This document shows positions 21,938 to 26,304 of a DNA stretch of 26,304 nt, one piece after another. Location of the stretch: assembly GCA_024364805.1 (NCBI GenBank), contig CM044491.1, positions 126,180,308 to 126,206,611 on the forward strand, written 5' to 3'. The notes under the pieces are model-generated. The model ran no database searches. It saw nothing but the letters and a program-made list of their open reading frames with translations, and had not been told where the DNA came from. The DNA is from Euprymna scolopes (lineage: Eukaryota > Mollusca > Cephalopoda > Sepiida > Sepiolidae). A program made the translations under genes and the position numbers. The stretch's first letter is position 1; every line of letters begins with the position of its first letter.

Positions 21938-22171
21938 ATAAGAGATGTAGAAGGAAGAAACGGAAATGTTCGATATACGAAACTTAGAAGTGATTAAATG
22001 GCGTGTGTGTTCCTTGTAGTCATATCAGTTAACAATTTCGTGATTAATGGAACATTGGGTTTCATGAATCGATTAAGTCATCCACTAGTAAATCACTAAA
22101 TGTTGCATTCATAATTGCCCATGACATGTTATTTGCGGTAGCTAAGTTGGTAATAGTATCCAATTAAATAA

Positions 22172-22262
22172 GGGTGTGTGGATTAGCCTAATGGATATTA
22201 TCGGGAATTATGGAATCGATGGTTCTTAGTTTAAATCCTATCAAATTCCACAACAACACTGT
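22172..22262 (+). repeat. tRNA-like sequence, candidate SINE head or tRNA pseudogene
   Basis: TAGCCTAATGG (22,184-22,194) matches a Pol III A box of the Arg-tRNA type (usual TGGCCTAATGGATA), and AGTTTAAATCC (22,228-22,238) matches a B box (usual GGTTCRAATCC). The boxes are 33 bases apart, the spacing found in tRNAs and tRNA-derived SINEs. The acceptor stem does not pair well and the anticodon arm is not clear, so it is not a working tRNA. A SINE body and tail cannot be defined from a single copy. Confidence 0.4.
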
Positions 22263-22371
22263 TACCACGATAATTTAACAACTTCTGTTCTACTAATTGT
22301 ATACATAGAATTTTTTTTTATTTTGGTTTTTGTGTTTCATTAATAAAAAAAAACTCAAAAGGACTAATATA

Positions 22372-22980
22372 ACGTAGTTTTGTTTTGTTGTTTCGTTTTA
22401 CGGCATCTTACCTCTTTTTCAGGTTATTTAATGCCAAATCCAGTAATTTTGAAAAAATACGCATCATGTTCTTTATGTCTTCAAATAGTTATTCATTGTT
22501 TTATTTGATTGTTTTTTAATGGCATATCGACCATTTTTATGTTATTTTATTCCAACGCCAACAATTTGGAAAATAAGTTTTAATGCTTCAACTTCCTATT
22601 ATAGTCAAATATTTACACACCTGGCTTGGTTTAATTGATTGTAGAGGTAAATTGTTGTTTTTGTTTTTGACTTTGGAAAATATGACCGAGTTTTGCAAAA
22701 AGAAGGGAAAACAATAAGCCAGTACCTTCACCAACGAACACGGTTTTAAATAAGAATTTACTGGAAAACGTTTTTATGATTCAAGTTCCTTTCATCTTCC
22801 CATATTTGCTTATGATGTTTTGTTTGGTTGTTTTGTTTTACGGAATATTTACACTTTCAGGTTATTTAATGAATCTAGTAATTTTATTAAAACATTTTTT
22901 TTATGATTCAGATTTATTATATCTTCAAATATTTATACAGTGTTTGGTTTGGATTGGTTTGGTTGTTTAACATGCCAGAG
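22372..22980 (+). repeat. Degenerate tandem array, period about 120-130 bp
   Basis: Repeated order of blocks: (T)GGTTGTTTTGTTTTACGGCAT, AT..ACC.TTTTCAGGTTATTTAATGCC, AGTAATTTTG.AAAA, TTTTATGATTCAAGTTC, TCTTCAAATATTTATACAGTG. Unit starts lie near 22,378, 22,500, 22,630 (partial) and 22,815, with a partial last unit near 22,945. Copies differ strongly. Single units occur at about 18,790-18,930 in the same orientation and near 8,905-8,960 inverted, so the repeat is both tandem and dispersed. The 64-codon open frame across 22,776-22,970 is a by-product. Confidence 0.65.
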
Positions 22981-23199
22981 TAGTTTACATTCCACATAAG
23001 AATTGTGAATTATTTGATCGTCATAGCAATGTATACAACTTGATCGTTAGACGTTTTCGATAATTTGCTTTTGTAAGTTTTATGCCCTAAAATGCCCAAT
23101 GAAAATGTTTATCGTTGAAACTAAGTTGCTTTTAGTTTTTAAATAAATCTTATATTGGCTTCTTTACTTACAAAATCTTTTTCTGAATTTTTGAGGTAA

Positions 23200-24396
23200 G
23201 ATTAATCGGACAATTTCTCTCATCCTGAGCGTTATCTACACAACGTTTCGATCGATGTAACCTTCGATCTTCGCCAGATATTAAAGTTGCCATGATTTGG
23301 CAGAAAAAAGGGATTTAATCTGCATAGTAAGGGTTTGAATTTTAGATTTACATGGAAGTAAGTTTAAGCAAATTATAAAGATAATTTAATCATCAGGGAA
23401 TACTTGGCGTATAATCTCTAAGTTATGATTAAATTTTTAATTAAATCTATCAAATAATTGTAAGCCTTAAGAAACATATTATTTACGAAACTAAGAGATT
23501 GCTGGTTTCAGTATGGTTAATCGAATATTATCCAGGCCTCGGTATTATGCGTTTATTAACCAGATGTAGTTTTTTTTAAAATGATATATTATCATTATAA
23601 CTGATAGGAGAAAAACAAAGGGGAAAGCAACAAACAGAGGGCAAGGAAATGAAAAAGGGGGAAAAAGGGCGAAGAAAGAGAAAAGAAGCAAACATCAAAC
23701 TTGTTGATAAGTGAGCATAAAAAACAGATGTATTAAGGATGGACAATCTTGAAAAAAATGGGATAACTATTTGGAATTATCTCCCTCGAGAGTTATGGGT
23801 ATTTCTAATAAAAGAAAGCAGACGATGAAGACAACTGAAGTGATTTCTCAAAGAAAGAGTTAAAATACTGTAAATATGTGATGAACTTGTGTTCTTGTCT
23901 TTAAATATCAACTGTATTATTGTAAATGTATGTGATTCGCCCTACATTTATAATGTAGATCTTAAACTGATGCGATTATATTTTTGTTATTGTTCTTAAG
24001 CATAGTTAATGTGAATTTGCGGTTAATGGTTCCCATATACTACTAAATCCAATATGGCCGACTTAAAAGGTAATTATAACCAAGCATATGCATCGCCTCT
24101 TTGAATCGACTTACTTTCCATTGATCTTCTTTGTCTATGATTTTTAGTTCATCCCACAATGAGATGTGGGTGCCTTTTTCTCTCTATATGTGATCTGTCA
24201 TGTCTGAGTTTTCAATTTCTCCACGCATTATGGCTTTTCAGTGTTCCTCTAGCCTTACTTTTAGAGGTCGTCACGTCTCACCTTTATAGAGGTTTCCATA
24301 TTTACACGAAATCACATACATTCAGTTTTTTGTCATGAGTCTTTCGGTCGAGGGTCTGACTGGCACTAGGTATCTTCGGAGTGTTGAGTCGCTCTT
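23200..24396 (-). mobile_element. Penelope-like element, 5'-truncated copy, left arm
   Basis: Reads right to left. It starts at a segment with SDSTLRRYLVPVRPS (about 24,350-24,396), then MYVISCKYGNLYKGET (about 24,285-24,335), which is the front of a GIY-YIG-type domain; RPLKVRLEEH, IMRGEIENSDMTDHI, THISLWDELKIIDKEDQWK and MHMLGYNYLLSRP follow down to about 24,055. This is the C-terminal endonuclease of Penelope-like elements, which nick target DNA with a GIY-YIG nuclease. About 850 bases of 3' untranslated sequence run to 23,200. RT itself is absent. Several stops: inactive. The whole arm is matched in inverted orientation by 24,745-25,890, with perhaps 25-30% difference. Confidence 0.75.
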
Positions 24397-24412
24397 GAAT
24401 AGGTATATATAT

Positions 24413-25890
24413 TATTATCCGTATATGGAAAACCGACCTACACGAGACAATCCCTGAACTTCAATTCCCACCACCCATATACTACAAAGAAAGAAATCGC
24501 CCGATGCCTACAACACAGAGCAAAAGTAATATGTAATAACAATAATACATATCGAAAAGGATGATCAATATAAGAACAACTCTCGTTCAATATGACTACC
24601 CAGAGAGTATGACATCAGCTCCAGAAAATCCGGAATAAACACCTAAAGAAACTGCTCTAAAACACACCCCAGTTTGTAAACCATACACCAAAGCCCTATC
24701 TGAAAAAATAAAAATAATATGCAGTCTGTATGACATGAAAACAGTATTCAGACGCGATTCAACAATCGAAAAAAAAATGTGGTGCTAGACTGCAAAACTC
24801 ATAACAAAAACTGCGTGTATGAAATTTCGAGTAAACATGGAAAATTAGACGTGAGATATTTCAACCTCTAAAAGTAAAGAGGAACGCCGGAAAGGCGTAA
24901 TACGTAGGGAAACTGAAAAATCAGGCATGGCAGACCACATATGAAGAGAAAAATGCATCCACATCCATTGTGGGATGAAATAAAAAGCAAAGAGAGAGAA
25001 GATCGATGGAAAGTAAGACGACTCAAAAAGACGGCGCATGTGCTGGGTTATAATAACCTTTTAAGTCGTCCAGCGTTGAACTTAATAGTATATGAGAATT
25101 GTCAATTCCAAATCCACATTAACCATGCTTAAATACATAAGAAAACTAAAATCTCATGAGTCTAAAATCTGCAACATATAAATTTACAGTTAATCATGTA
25201 CATTAACAACCCAGTTTAGCTTTAAGTACAAGAACACAACTTCATCACATATTTAGAGTTCTTTTTTATCACCCCTTTTAAAAATCACTTAAGTTGTCTT
25301 CTTCACCTCCTTTCTTCTATTAGAAATACCCATTACTCTCAAGGGAGATAATCCCCAAATAGTCATCCGATTATTTTTTCAGAGTTGTCTGTTTTTCTAC
25401 TCACATATAAACAACTTCGATTTTCCTTCCCTTCTCTTTTTTATCCTTTTCTCTCATTTCTTTACTCCCATTTAATTCCATTTTACTTTTTTTATCTCTT
25501 ATCTGACATAACGATAACATATCAAAAATATATATTTTTTAAATACTGCGTCTGGCTAAGAAACGGATAACACTCAATTAACCATACTGAAACCAGCAAT
25601 CTCTTTGTTTCGTAAATATTTCTATGAACTTACGATTAGTTGATGGATTTAATTAAAATTTAATCTAAATAAGTTGGAAATTATACCCCTAAAATTCTCT
25701 GATGATTAAAATATCTTTAAAACCGTTTCAATTTACTTTCAACTGGACCAAAAATTCGAAACATTTAAATGCAAAGGTACCCCCTTATTTTTCTGCTAAA
25801 ATATGGCGACTTTTACAACTGACGGAGATCGGAGGCTACATCGACGGAAACGTTGTGCAGATAACACTGAAGGTGAGGATAATTGTTTGA
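24413..25890 (+). mobile_element. Penelope-like element, 5'-truncated copy, right arm
   Basis: Reads left to right and is longer at the 5' side than its partner. It begins in the end of the RT domain with VYGKPTYTRQSLNFNSHHP (24,421 on) and CLQHRAKVICN, then a degraded linker with NTPQFVNHTPKPYLKK. A GIY-YIG-type domain follows: CVYEISSKHGKL (about 24,815-24,850), then KIRHGRPHMKRKMHPHPLWD and KEREDRWKVRRLKKTAHVLG (to about 25,045), and LLSRPALNL. Its nuclease front is degraded compared with the left copy. About 800 bases of 3' sequence follow to 25,890, ending in a tail that can be read EIGGYIDGNVVQITL. Frameshifts and stops make it inactive. The two copies face away from each other with their truncated 5' ends only about 20 bases apart. 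Confidence 0.78.
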
Positions 25891-25997
25891 TTAATCTATA
25901 TATTATGAATATTTATTTAAATTTACACAAGGCTTACATAGAGAAAATCTCTCATTTTTTCTTTTTTCTTCCCCGTCTCTCTACTATCTCTCTCTCT

Positions 25998-26052
<55 letters not shown>

Positions 26053-26064
26053 CACACACACATG
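25998..26064. repeat. (TC)n/(AC)n microsatellite
   Basis: TCTCTCTCTC runs into about 25 AC units, then TAGACACACACACATGTATATATGG. It produces the Thr-His run in the plus-strand frame ending near 26,051. Confidence 0.97.
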
Positions 26065-26304
26065 TATATATGGAGTGTCTTAATCTTCTAAATATATCAA
26101 GTAAGAATTACGATGTATTGAGCTGTGCCCTCAAGCGTTGAACCGCGCAGATTTGCATTTTGGGGGTGCTTGCAATGGTCCTGTTGTAATAACTTGAATC
26201 GGTAGAGAGGATGAGTTGTACAGCGGCGCATCTCCGATATCGGTTGTTGAATATTGTGTCAATTTAAGACATAAAAGAAGGCTCCTCTCGCTCTTGTGAT
26301 TTGT

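Noticed and set aside
24941-25132. Plus-strand 63-codon frame as an independent gene
   Set aside because: It is part of the degraded GIY-YIG region of the Penelope-like copy (LPLWDE..KVRRLKE-type sequence), not a separate gene.
26064-26304. Possible feature at the right edge
   Set aside because: The last 240 bases show no open frame, repeat or motif that I could identify.

Overview
The window looks like a gene-poor intergenic stretch from an animal nuclear genome. It is AT-rich, full of microsatellites and degenerate tandem repeats, and carries decayed retroelement pieces in both orientations. The repeat families resemble those I associate with molluscs, cephalopods in particular: a LINE whose C-terminus contains DKVQNRLRNLV and NEQRFFSRT, a Penelope-like element with a GIY-YIG tail, and an LTR pol with YIDDIFV. 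That assignment rests on recalled resemblance, not on a search. I find no host protein-coding gene, rRNA or CRISPR array that I can defend, and no intact tRNA.

Layout. 1-3,190: a GATAAT-type minisatellite, short microsatellites, a GC-richer unassigned block near 1.86-2.37 kb with a GCC/ACG triplet run, then AT-rich sequence. 3,190-4,715 (-): 3' part of a LINE of the restriction-like-endonuclease type. 5.1-6.6 kb: a possible LTR relic, a possible Helitron end and a long AC tract. 7.35-8.29 kb: a degenerate array with a period near 76 bp, split by a CpG-richer insert. 9.37-13.63 kb: a mosaic of Penelope-type 3' tails and LINE pieces on both strands, dominated by a LINE copy on the minus strand at 10.73-13.04 kb. 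14.1-17.28 kb (-): a fossil LTR retrotransposon with Gag-like, RT, RNase H and integrase parts and one LTR. 17.28-18.45 kb and 19.61-19.90 kb (+): two more 3' fragments of the same LINE family. 18.5-23.2 kb: mostly AT-rich, with a 37-bp minisatellite, a GA tract, a tRNA-like SINE candidate and a degenerate array with a period near 125 bp. 23.20-25.89 kb: the most striking structure, two 5'-truncated Penelope-like copies lying head to head and forming an imperfect inverted repeat with arms of about 1.15 kb. The window ends in another AC tract.

Nothing here works together as a pathway. The pieces record repeated insertion: APE-type LINEs, an RLE-type LINE, a Penelope-like element, an LTR element and perhaps a Helitron and a SINE. 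The best leads are the large inverted Penelope pair, a hammerhead-core-like motif shared by the Penelope-type tails, and the two degenerate arrays. All boundaries are read by eye and may be off by tens of bases.
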